Source: Candidatus Eisenbacteria bacterium (GTDB lineage Bacteria > Eisenbacteria > RBG-16-71-46 > CAIMUX01 > JAHJDP01). From it: a stretch of 64,000 nt of DNA. The stretch covers positions 1 through 64,000 of the forward strand of contig JAHJDP010000023.1 in NCBI GenBank assembly GCA_018831195.1, written 5' to 3'. A model generated the notes under the pieces. That model was not told the DNA's origin and did no database searches. It saw nothing but the letters and a program-made list of their open reading frames with translations. Position numbers and translations under genes: made by a program. How positions within the stretch are numbered: position 1 is the stretch's first letter; the number at the start of each line of letters is the position of its first letter. Shown in pieces: positions 1 to 6,515 of this stretch.

Positions 1-1
1 C

Positions 2-271
2 TACGAAATCTCCGATCGAGTCCGGGCAACGAGAGCCGGAGGGATCGGGGCTGTTCATATGATGGTTCACCGCTTGGGATTGGAGGATCGGATCAATGAA
101 GCTCTTCCCTTGTTCAAAGTCAATCTACCCTATCATGAGTCAGATCATGTTCTGAATATTGCCTATAACATCTTGGCCGGCGGGACGAAGTTGGAGGATA
201 TTGAGTGTTTGCGCCGCGAATTGAGACCGATGACTTCATCCGGCCGTTCATCCCTTATCGTCTCGAGTTGA
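2..271 (+). pseudogene. IS1380-family transposase remnant (N-terminal part)
   Basis: An open frame runs in from the left edge and stops at 269-271. Its residues YEISDRVRATRAGGIGAVHM followed by a HRLGL...NEALPLFK stretch match the N-terminal region of IS1380-family transposases as I know them. The similarity ends near LRR at about position 216, after which the frame continues only briefly into unrelated sequence. The DDE catalytic core is therefore absent and the copy must be dead. It marks the left of the window as an insertion-rich region. The family call is from memory of the motif, not from a search. Confidence 0.7.
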
Positions 272-357
272 AGCCGCGTGAAGTTCTCCTGCCGTGGCTT
301 TCGCAACTGTACAAACACAATGCGGACAACGACGAGCCACGAGCAAGTACCCGCTGA
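214..357 (+). other. Fragment of an unrecognised gene, 3' end
   Basis: In the frame one base off the transposase remnant, an uninterrupted protein-like stretch (IETDDFIRPFIPYRLELK...PWLSQLYKHN) runs to a stop at 355-357. It begins where the transposase similarity ends, so it may be the tail of a gene cut by the insertion or by a later deletion. It has no start and no recognised domain. The bases from 358 to about 508 show nothing I can name. Confidence 0.25.
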
Positions 358-508
358 CGAGCTTATGACTCGTGCCCAACAGGTCTCCGTTCCTGGCCTT
401 GATTGACGGGGTCGGTTTGCACAGATAGAACCACTCTAGCCACTGCGCCCTTTGGGAAAAAGGTGCGGTCGATCTTAACCAATCGGGCACTTAGAAACCT
501 TCTCGGGA

Positions 509-539
509 AAGAAAAGAGGCCGCTCCAGTAAGGAGCGAC
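509..539 (-). terminator. Rho-independent terminator of the leftward membrane-protein genes
   Basis: Read on the minus strand, GTCGCTCC and GGAGCGGC pair around a TTACT loop and are followed by CTCTTTTCTTT. It lies about 40 bp past the stop of the leftward gene ending at 581, as expected for the terminator of that operon. Confidence 0.65.
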
Positions 540-580
540 CTGTGAACTACGGCATACGCAATGGTTCCGTATGCTATGCC

Positions 581-1207
581 CTAGACGAAACGTGAGCGAA
601 TAGGTGCCATTTGTCTAAGCCGCTGTGCCTGTGGTGATCCAGACTTGCCCAAATAGACCATGTCGTTGGTCAGCAGATCAGCAATCTCACTCACGCGCCG
701 CTTCGCTTCTCTCCAGATTGTTGAACGCTCAGGAGAACAATTATCAACCTCACCTTTAAGGCGAGAGAGGTAGATAATGGGCCAGAAGACAGTCGCCTGA
801 ACACCTTCTAGAAACAGGAAGCGAACGAGCCGATGCTGCACCACCTGATAGACGCGCAAGAATTCCTTACGGACCTCCGGATCCTTGATCTCACCAATAA
901 CTTCTAGTAATTGGTGTCGTCGAGGGCCGCGTCGGTAAAAGAATGCGAACAGGAAAAACTCAGCTACGTTCAACATATGCGCTGTGCGTATCATCCCGTT
1001 GAGGGAATCCCGCATCTGCTGGTAGGCGGGTAGTTCATACGGCAATCCATGCTGCCACATGTAGTCAAATAGCTGATCCCGAATGGTGAAGATGTCTTCC
1101 CTGAAATCGTCGACTCGGGTTCGGCGGTACAGAAATGAGTACGCGAACCAGGCCACTCCGACCCACAGGAAAAACTGAATGACCTGGACATATTGAGTCT
1201 CGGTCAT
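581..1207 (-). CDS. Membrane-anchored protein of unknown function
   Basis: A 208-residue protein that I do not recognise. Residues about 7-26 (QVIQFFLWVGVAWFAYSFLY) form an N-terminal membrane segment. A second hydrophobic, aromatic patch (AEFFLFAFFY) lies near residues 82-92, and a third (ATVFWPIIYLSRL) near 140-150. The remainder is charged and helical, rich in Arg and Glu, probably cytoplasmic. It starts 3 bp after the stop of the upstream membrane-protein gene and shares its operon, which is headed by a small excisionase-like regulator. A terminator follows. This context makes it mobile-element cargo. It could be a structural or signalling partner of the neighbouring membrane protein, but nothing in the sequence fixes a function. 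Confidence 0.6.
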   Translation of the reverse strand: MTETQYVQVIQFFLWVGVAWFAYSFLYRRTRVDDFREDIFTIRDQLFDYMWQHGLPYELPAYQQMRDSLNGMIRTAHMLNVAEFFLFAFFYRRGPRRHQLLEVIGEIKDPEVRKEFLRVYQVVQHRLVRFLFLEGVQATVFWPIIYLSRLKGEVDNCSPERSTIWREAKRRVSEIADLLTNDMVYLGKSGSPQAQRLRQMAPIRSRFV

Positions 1208-1210
1208 GAC

Positions 1211-1669
1211 TTATTTCTCCTTCCTTTTCCGTTTCCAACCGGAGTCTTTGGGCTTCCGCCCCGCCGGCTGCGGCTCCCTGGGCCGGGGGTATTCCTCTAA
1301 ACCGCTCGATGTCCGATCTGGATCCTTCTCCTTCTCTAATTCCTCGACTCGCATGTGCTCGCGGGCCACTGCTTTCTTGCGAACTCTCCGCTCACGTGCC
1401 CACAAGCCTCCGAAGGCGGCTGCTAGGGCAGCGGGTAAGACCACATGGAGCTTGAGGTTAGTTATAATGTTGAACATGATCTCGATCACAGTCTGTTTGC
1501 CCGCTGTCTCCCGCAGAGATAGTGGAAACACCATGTAGATAATCGCGACCACAACCGCGGCCTTGACCACGAGCCAGATGGTACGAAAAATGAGAACAAT
1601 GATAGCAAAGCGCCGGTCGTGGTTGGGATCCCACTCCTCATGCCGATTGGGCCCTTTATCGTTCGTCAT
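1211..1669 (-). CDS. Small membrane protein with charged C-terminal tail
   Basis: About 152 residues. The chosen start is the ATG at 1669 (MTNDKGPNRHEE), preceded by a run of six G that serves as ribosome binding site; a longer frame to 1837 only overlaps the upstream regulator gene. Two hydrophobic segments are visible (FAIIVLIFRTIWLVVKAAVV running into VAIIYMVF, and later LHVVLPAALAAAFGGLWA). They are followed by a long basic/acidic tail rich in Lys, Arg, Glu and Pro. No family is recognised. It lies between the HTH gene and the next membrane-protein gene, with 3 bp to the latter, so the three are one transcription unit. Confidence 0.55.
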   Translation of the reverse strand: MTNDKGPNRHEEWDPNHDRRFAIIVLIFRTIWLVVKAAVVVAIIYMVFPLSLRETAGKQTVIEIMFNIITNLKLHVVLPAALAAAFGGLWARERRVRKKAVAREHMRVEELEKEKDPDRTSSGLEEYPRPREPQPAGRKPKDSGWKRKRKEK

Positions 1670-1706
1670 TGGCCCCCCAGGCAACAGATCTTGACCCAGA
1701 AGGCCA

Positions 1707-1904
1707 TTAGGCCACCGGGTGGATTGCGTTCTTGTGCGCTTTAAACTTCTTAATGTCAGCCCCAGTAAATACGTAGTGACCGCTTGAGTCCTTCTTTTTT
1801 TTGACCGCCACCTTGCCGGTCTCAATCCAGCGAACAATCGTTGCTGGGTGAACGCCGAGATTCTGCGCGATCTCCTTCAAGCTGTAGATGCTTCGTGAAG
1901 CCAT
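1707..1904 (-). CDS. Excisionase/MerR-type HTH DNA-binding protein
   Basis: A 65-residue protein with start chosen at 1904 (MASRSIYSLKEIAQNLGVHP). The sequence YSLKEIAQNLGVHPATIVRW is a winged helix-turn-helix as in MerR-like excisionase (Xis) family proteins, followed by a Lys-rich wing (KVAVKKKK) and a final helix. Such small proteins act as recombination directionality factors or as local repressors. It is the first gene of a leftward operon with two membrane-protein genes. Its leader holds a good sigma-70 promoter and three 10-bp direct repeats that could be its own binding sites. Whether it serves either recombinase in this window is unknown. The longer frame up to 1946 lacks support. 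Confidence 0.75.
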   Translation of the reverse strand: MASRSIYSLKEIAQNLGVHPATIVRWIETGKVAVKKKKDSSGHYVFTGADIKKFKAHKNAIHPVA

Positions 1905-1960
1905 ACGCAATCCTAGAGTGGTGAAAGGAACACTACAATCTCCCATGGCCTGCTCTACAA

Positions 1961-1990
1961 CTTTGCAGAGCTTTACAGAACTTCACATTT
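1961..1990. promoter_or_regulatory. Three 10-bp phased direct repeats, candidate operator
   Basis: CTTTGCAGAG, CTTTACAGAA and CTTCACATTT follow each other without gaps, one per helical turn, just downstream of the -10 box of the leftward promoter. Excisionase-type winged HTH proteins of known phages bind short direct repeats at about 10-bp spacing. Autoregulation by the adjacent HTH protein is an inference. Confidence 0.45.
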
Positions 1991-1993
1991 GTT

Positions 1994-2021
1994 AGTATAC
2001 CGAGAGTTGTCAATTTGTCAA
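1994..2021 (-). promoter_or_regulatory. Sigma-70-type promoter for the leftward HTH operon
   Basis: On the minus strand TTGACA (2016-2021), a 16-bp spacer and TATACT (1994-1999) form a near-consensus promoter. It points toward the HTH gene starting at 1904, leaving a leader of roughly 80 bases. An overlapping second TTGACA at 2008-2013 has no equally good -10 box. Confidence 0.6.
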
Positions 2022-2034
2022 TGGTAAGCCTCTT

Positions 2035-2089
2035 CCAATATGAAATGAGCCTGAACAGGGACCTGTTTCCAACATGAAATGAGCCTGAA
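2035..2089. repeat. Pair of 21-bp direct repeats, likely insertion-sequence end
   Basis: CCAAYATGAAATGAGCCTGA(A) occurs at 2035-2055 and 2069-2089 with one difference. Between the copies AACAGG-GA-CCTGTT forms a short palindrome. Repeated ~20-bp units at an element end are typical of IS21-family elements; I did not find istA or istB here, so this would be a solitary end. The right copy stops exactly where TIR-domain coding sequence starts. Confidence 0.45.
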
Positions 2090-2410
2090 GGAATCCTGGA
2101 TCCCGTTCATGATGAGGGGATGAAAACCATCATTGAGCACGGCCTCCAATCGTCACGTACCCTGGTATTCATAATCTCGGCCACATCGCTTCGGTCCGAT
2201 TGGACACTAATGGAGCGAAACACGGCCCTGTTCCGAGATCCGGCAAACCAACAGCGTCGTTTTGTCCCAGTACTGATCGATGATTGCAAACACCAGTTCC
2301 CTGACACCCTGCGAAGATTCCGACACATTGACTTACGGCGGATGACGAAGAGAAACTACCAGGAGCTTCTAGAATCATGCCGGACCGCTGAAAAGCGGTG
2401 TCGTGATTGA
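2090..2410 (+). pseudogene. TIR-domain protein, N-terminus missing
   Basis: The frame from 2090 (GILDPVHDEGMKTIIEHG...) to the stop at 2408-2410 reads as the middle and C-terminal part of a TIR domain. The motif SSRTLVFIISATSLRSDW followed by E is the typical 'S-x-VLVIS..YL.S.W...E' strand and helix, then FVPVLIDDC, then HIDLRR and YQELLES. The first strand, with the conserved (F)DVF(I)SY and the early part of the NAD-binding pocket, is absent. Sequence identity to TIR begins right after the 21-bp repeat, so an insertion or deletion removed the 5' end. An in-frame stop precedes it at 2075-2077. An ATG at 2120 could start a 96-residue peptide, but that lacks the front of the fold. TIR domains are common in antiphage NADase systems; no partner gene follows. 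Confidence 0.55.
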
Positions 2411-2747
2411 CTTGACCACCTTCTGCGACTCCATTCAATCGCCAGGGGAATGGGTTTCTCACATCGTCAGTTGACGTAATTGGATCGCCTCAGTAGAATC
2501 TGGGGAGGAAAACGGACTGCGCCTTTTAGTTAAACCATGCGGTTCCAAATTCTTCTTATTCTCAACCTCCATAACCGCCGCGTTTTCAATCGATTGAGAC
2601 ATTTCCCCTCGAGCTCACTTAGGTTAGGCCCTTGTCTTGACGCTCTCGACCATCGTGCTATCCTGAATAATAGCATTAGTTTCAGCACGACTGCACCCTT
2701 TAACTACTTCGTGCAGTCCGATCTCATCCTTTAACAAACTCCCCTCT
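2411..2747. other. Intergenic, no recognisable feature
   Basis: This 337-bp stretch is poorer in G+C than the genes around it. It contains a short open frame at 2537-2734 that has no ribosome binding site and no protein-like character. I see no promoter or repeat that I can defend. Confidence 0.4.
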
Positions 2748-3350
2748 ATGCCAAGTCCGAAATACACCCAGCGACTTCCCAAGTATTTGACTCAGAACGA
2801 CATACGGGCTTTCTTCGGGGTTATTCAGGACCCGCGAGATCGCGCGCTCTTCGCGGTGATCTACCACTACGGCCTGCGGGTCAGCGAAGTGGGCCTCCTC
2901 GAACGGGACGACATCGACCTGGAGCGCGGGCGAATCGTCGTCAAGAGGGTGAAGGGGGGCCTCTGGGCGGAAAGACCCCTCTTCTCGGCAACCAGAGCCC
3001 TCCTGGAAGTCCACTTCAGCCGGCCGGGGGTCAACGGTCACACGGCCTTGTTTCCGGGACGATTGGATGCGCTTAAGAAGCGCCAGATCCAGGCTCTCTT
3101 CGCCCGGTACCGGGATGCCGCGTGCATCCCCCGCCGTTTGACCTGCCACTCGTTGCGGCACGCCATCGCGACGCACCTCCTGGACGCCGGCGTGTCTCTC
3201 GAGTTCGTTCAAGACCATCTCGGGCACCGGAGTATCAAGAGCACGAGCATCTACGCACGGATCACGGACCAGCACCGCACGGCGATATTCCGCGAGCTCG
3301 AGGCGTCACCGTGGATTGTGCACCCAGGGCACACGGCTTACACGGGGTAG
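2748..3350 (+). CDS. Tyrosine recombinase, catalytic domain only
   Basis: A 200-residue XerC/phage-integrase-like protein. All catalytic positions are visible: Arg44 (YGLRVSE), Lys69 (KRVKGG), His134-x-x-Arg137 (HSLRHAIATHLL), His160 (LGHRS) and the nucleophile Tyr169 (STSIYAR). Typical family members are about 300 residues. The usual N-terminal SAM-like core-binding domain is absent, and there is no coding extension upstream. Either it was lost or this belongs to a catalytic-domain-only type. No clear ribosome binding site precedes the ATG. The lipoprotein gene starts 13 bp after its stop with its own good ribosome binding site. It could mobilise the neighbouring lipoprotein genes or be a relic. 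Confidence 0.8.
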   Translation: MPSPKYTQRLPKYLTQNDIRAFFGVIQDPRDRALFAVIYHYGLRVSEVGLLERDDIDLERGRIVVKRVKGGLWAERPLFSATRALLEVHFSRPGVNGHTALFPGRLDALKKRQIQALFARYRDAACIPRRLTCHSLRHAIATHLLDAGVSLEFVQDHLGHRSIKSTSIYARITDQHRTAIFRELEASPWIVHPGHTAYTG

Positions 3351-3363
3351 AAGGAGAACAGCC

Positions 3364-4638
3364 ATGAGACAAAAGTTTCGGATGCTAGCGGCTTTCATCG
3401 TAGTGTCTTTCGCAGTTGGTGTTGGATGCGGCGGGGACGATGGCGGGACTACTCCCGTCGTGGATGTGAGGCCGCCAGCGGCTGTTTCGGATCTTGCCGG
3501 AACAGTCGAAGAAACCTCGGCGACTTTCACGTGGACTGCACCCGGCGATGATGGCATGGCAGGTAGGGCTGCGGTCTACGACATGCGGTACTCGACCAGC
3601 CCGCTTACCGAGGAAATTTGGAGCGATGGCGCACAAGTCGTTGATCGCAAGCCAAAGGAAGGTGGATCACTGGAGATTGAGGTCCTCTACCGCCTGCCTG
3701 CCGATACGACGCTCTTCTTCGCGCTTAAGACTTCGGATGAGGTACCGAACTGGTCCGGGATCTCGAATGTGGTTGAGATAAGAACGAGATTGCCGCGACT
3801 CATCCGCGTAACAACCAGCGACCGCGACGACGGGTCGCCGACGTGGTCTCCCGACAACACGAGAATCGCGTACGCAAGAGGGAGCACTCCCGAAGGCTTC
3901 GGGAGATTGAACATCTTCGTGGTTCCATCGGGTGGCGGAGACGAGACGTGGCTGACCGGAGAGCCCTGGGACGACTCCATGCCTTCCTGGTCGCCGACCG
4001 GCGAGCGGATCGCGTTCTACTCCGGCCGGGTCAGCGGTTACAACGGTACGAATATCGTGAACGTCGAGACGAGAGAGCTCGGCCACATCACCACGGATCC
4101 ACCAGCCGACAGTCGCATCGCCTGGTCACCGGACGGAACCAAGATCGCCTATTCCGGTCGTGATCCTGGCAACGGATCGGGGATCTGGGTCGTGTCGGCT
4201 GAAGGCGGCAGAGCCACCCGGATCACTCCAGACCCTTCTAATACTTACGGATTCGTCCTCGCTTGGTCACCGGACGGTGAGATGATCGCCTACTCAAGTC
4301 CAGGTGATGAGGAGGATGGGGATAGGGACATCTGGGTGATCCCGGCCGCCGGGGGTCAGCCCAGGCGGATAGCGTACTACGTGGGCGATGAAGTACAGCC
4401 CACATGGTCCCCCGATGGGAAGTGGATCGCATACACGCGAGTGCTCGGCGGGAACTACGACATCTGGATGATCGCGGTGGACGGTGGCCAAGCCGTTCGG
4501 TTGACGACCGATCCAGCGCAAGATGTGCAGCCGGCATGGTCCCCGGACGGAAGTAGGATCGCGTTCTCGTCGAACCGAAGCGGCAACTCGAACATCTGGA
4601 CTTTGCAGGTGGATCCGTTGAGGACCGATGAGCGATGA
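3364..4638 (+). CDS. TolB-like beta-propeller lipoprotein with FN3-like domain
   Basis: A 424-residue protein. The start at 3364 follows GAAGGAGAA. The leader MRQKFRMLAAFIVVSFAVGV ends at a lipobox (VGVGC), so it is a predicted lipoprotein. Residues about 40-135 resemble a fibronectin type III module (PPAAVSDLAG...ATFTWTAPGDDG). The rest consists of repeated PD40/WD40-like blades: WSPDNTRIAYARG, WSPTGERIAFYS, WSPDGTKIAYSG, WSPDGEMIAYSS, WSPDGKWIAYTR and WSPDGSRIAFSS, six blades as in TolB. Such propellers bind proteins in the periplasm or outside the cell. The role here is unknown. It stands next to a tyrosine recombinase and upstream of another small lipoprotein gene. Confidence 0.8.
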   Translation: MRQKFRMLAAFIVVSFAVGVGCGGDDGGTTPVVDVRPPAAVSDLAGTVEETSATFTWTAPGDDGMAGRAAVYDMRYSTSPLTEEIWSDGAQVVDRKPKEGGSLEIEVLYRLPADTTLFFALKTSDEVPNWSGISNVVEIRTRLPRLIRVTTSDRDDGSPTWSPDNTRIAYARGSTPEGFGRLNIFVVPSGGGDETWLTGEPWDDSMPSWSPTGERIAFYSGRVSGYNGTNIVNVETRELGHITTDPPADSRIAWSPDGTKIAYSGRDPGNGSGIWVVSAEGGRATRITPDPSNTYGFVLAWSPDGEMIAYSSPGDEEDGDRDIWVIPAAGGQPRRIAYYVGDEVQPTWSPDGKWIAYTRVLGGNYDIWMIAVDGGQAVRLTTDPAQDVQPAWSPDGSRIAFSSNRSGNSNIWTLQVDPLRTDER

Positions 4639-4803
4639 CACTGCGGGACTTAGTGACCGGAAGTGGTGCGGGCCGGAGGGGTGGTGCCCGGCTGCTCGCA
4701 GCCGCGGAGACCGTCACCGTACCGGGTCCCACGGGGGGGATCCGGGGCGAGTCCTCGTGAAGGCCGTCGCAGGGTTTTGGCCAAGACTGCCAAGGAGGAG
4801 AAC

Positions 4804-5433
4804 ATGAAACGCTACCTGGGAATCCTTGTTATCTGGCTGCTCTTAGGATGCGGCGGGAGTGATCATGAGCCGAGTGGTTCTACCGGACCGAGTGATCCTC
4901 CCCCGACCTGTAACTTCCTATTTGATTTCGAATCCGGAATCGAAGGATGGCAGGCGAGCGGGTGGTCGAGAGCGTCGGATGATGCGTACGTCGGTGCCTT
5001 CTCCATGACTTCGGCATCGTATACGAGACCCGAACGCCATTGTGGTGAACAGCTGTATTTCTATCCAGATCGCGAACTCATTCTCACTTCCGGCATCGAT
5101 CTCTCGGAATGTTCGTCGGCGACTATGACCTTTTGGCACAAGCTCCGCGTTCAGAGCATCCGTGGGGTCTCCACTCCTTTCTGCCAATGGGAGGATGGAC
5201 GAATGCAATGGTGCACCGTGGAGATCAGTCTGAACGGCGATCCGTGGATAACCATCGACTCGTTTGGATTTGATCGAGTCGTCAATGGCTGGACAAAAGT
5301 GAGGATACCGCTGGATTCGTACGTGGGACCGGGCTCGAGTAATGTTCGACTCGCGTTCCGGATGGCAGCGGGATACTCGCAATGGACGAACTGCCTCTGG
5401 CGCATCGATCGAATCGAGATCGAGGACAGCTGA
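4804..5433 (+). CDS. Secreted lipoprotein with a jelly-roll-like domain
   Basis: A 209-residue protein. The start at 4804 has AAGGAGGAGAAC directly upstream; the longer frame from 4663 is not needed. The signal MKRYLGILVIWLLLGCGGSD carries a lipobox (LLLGC). After a Ser/Pro/Gly linker, FLFDFESGIEGWQASGWSRA opens a beta-rich domain typical of carbohydrate-binding or MAM-like jelly rolls. It has paired Cys residues, a middle part (SSATMTFWHKL) and an end (NCLWRIDRIEIED) that fit such folds. I cannot assign a ligand. It lies 165 bp downstream of the propeller lipoprotein and may be co-transcribed with it. Confidence 0.65.
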   Translation: MKRYLGILVIWLLLGCGGSDHEPSGSTGPSDPPPTCNFLFDFESGIEGWQASGWSRASDDAYVGAFSMTSASYTRPERHCGEQLYFYPDRELILTSGIDLSECSSATMTFWHKLRVQSIRGVSTPFCQWEDGRMQWCTVEISLNGDPWITIDSFGFDRVVNGWTKVRIPLDSYVGPGSSNVRLAFRMAAGYSQWTNCLWRIDRIEIEDS

Positions 5434-5834
5434 CAGGGATCGGGGGTGTAGTGAGAACTGTCCACTCCGGTGACTCTGGATCGCGGCGGACTGTATGGTG
5501 ACGGGGTCCCTGCTGGACTGGACGGACTCACCGTAGCACGAGGGGCCGCCCAGGCAAGCGTTCGGTCCGAAGGCAAAAGGGGCTCCTTCAAGCAGAAAGA
5601 GTCCTGTCTTCTTCTACAGGCAATTCCCTCGCCCCTCTGTTCACGGGAGGAGAGGTTTACACGTAGACCCAGTCGAGCGGAGGTATGAGATTGCGTTTCT
5701 GACCGACAAGAAATCAGATTCTACGCCCCCAGAAGGATTTCTACAGAGCTGAGGCACAACACATCCGGTTGCGTGGACGCAACCGAAAACGTATTCTCAT
5801 GTGGCGATCTGGACCAATCACGGAAGGAGGCCGC
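5434..5834. other. Intergenic region upstream of the ATPase operon
   Basis: No convincing gene is present; a 72-residue open frame at 5470-5688 lacks a ribosome binding site and protein character. The region should hold the promoter of the three-gene operon starting at 5835, but I see no clear -35/-10 pair. The only firm signal is the GGAAGGAGG ribosome binding site at about 5822-5830. Confidence 0.4.
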
Positions 5835-6500
5835 ATGCCTGATCCCTTGTTGGCCAACATATTCTCTCATTGGCACAAGCCTTATGACGATTTCGAAACC
5901 TCAACCCTTGAATTCTACTCCGCGGTCGAAGCAGCCCTAAAGCGGCGTAGGATTCCCAAGATTGTGACTTCGAGGGTGGATTGGCGGGAGGGCGGCATCG
6001 GCACCCCGAAACGAAAATACCTTCGGGTGACTCGGGAGGATATGGCCTTCGATATTTGCGCCGCTCCGTTTGGCACCGGATTCTTTTTCTCATGGTGGCT
6101 CGGAACAACCGGTTCCGGCTTTATTCACTGGGTAATTGTGATCCTTCCCTCCCTCGCCTTTCTTCAGTTCGTGCAGAGCAGAGACGCTGGCCATGACTTG
6201 TTGGGTTTCCTTGCCTTTTTTATCCTCCTCTCCCCCTTCCTACGACTTGTAGCGCTCGTGAGTCGCAAGTATGGGCCGGGCGTTGATGATGCCGTGGGAC
6301 GGATTCCGGTGATCGGGTTTCTTTATCGAGCCCTCTTCACTCGTATCACCTACCACAGAATCGACACGATGCTCATGTTCCAGTCTGTCGTCCAATCAGC
6401 GGTCTGCGAAGTCATCGACGGTCTGACGAAGGCGAAAGGATTAAGGGTACTTGGGGATGACGAGAAGAAGCCGATTATGCGAGATCTATTCAAACGATAG
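5835..6500 (+). CDS. Membrane protein, first gene of the HerA/VirD4-like ATPase operon
   Basis: A 221-residue protein of no named family. The start at 5835 (MPDPLLANIF) sits behind GGAAGGAGG. Residues 1-85 are soluble, with a charged part (YLRVTREDMAFDICAAPFGT). Hydrophobic segments follow: FFFSWWLG with IHWVIVILPSLAFLQF, and LLGFLAFFILLSPFLRLVAL. The C-terminal third (VSRKYGPGVDDAVGR...QSAVCEVIDGL) is soluble again. It is 15 bp upstream of the giant ATPase gene and almost certainly translated with it, which suggests that it anchors the ATPase at the membrane or forms a channel. Whether it serves DNA transfer or defence cannot be told from the sequence. Confidence 0.7.
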   Translation: MPDPLLANIFSHWHKPYDDFETSTLEFYSAVEAALKRRRIPKIVTSRVDWREGGIGTPKRKYLRVTREDMAFDICAAPFGTGFFFSWWLGTTGSGFIHWVIVILPSLAFLQFVQSRDAGHDLLGFLAFFILLSPFLRLVALVSRKYGPGVDDAVGRIPVIGFLYRALFTRITYHRIDTMLMFQSVVQSAVCEVIDGLTKAKGLRVLGDDEKKPIMRDLFKR

Positions 6501-6515
6501 AGGGAGATCAACAAG

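Noticed and set aside
248-490. 80-residue open frame on the minus strand
   Set aside because: No ribosome binding site and no protein-like features; it lies across the transposase/fragment border and reads as chance.
2724-3275. 183-residue open frame on the minus strand
   Set aside because: It is the antisense shadow of the tyrosine recombinase, whose catalytic residues are all present on the plus strand.
5470-5688. 72-residue frame in the spacer before the ATPase operon
   Set aside because: Lacks a ribosome binding site and has the skewed Arg/Ser composition of non-coding frames.
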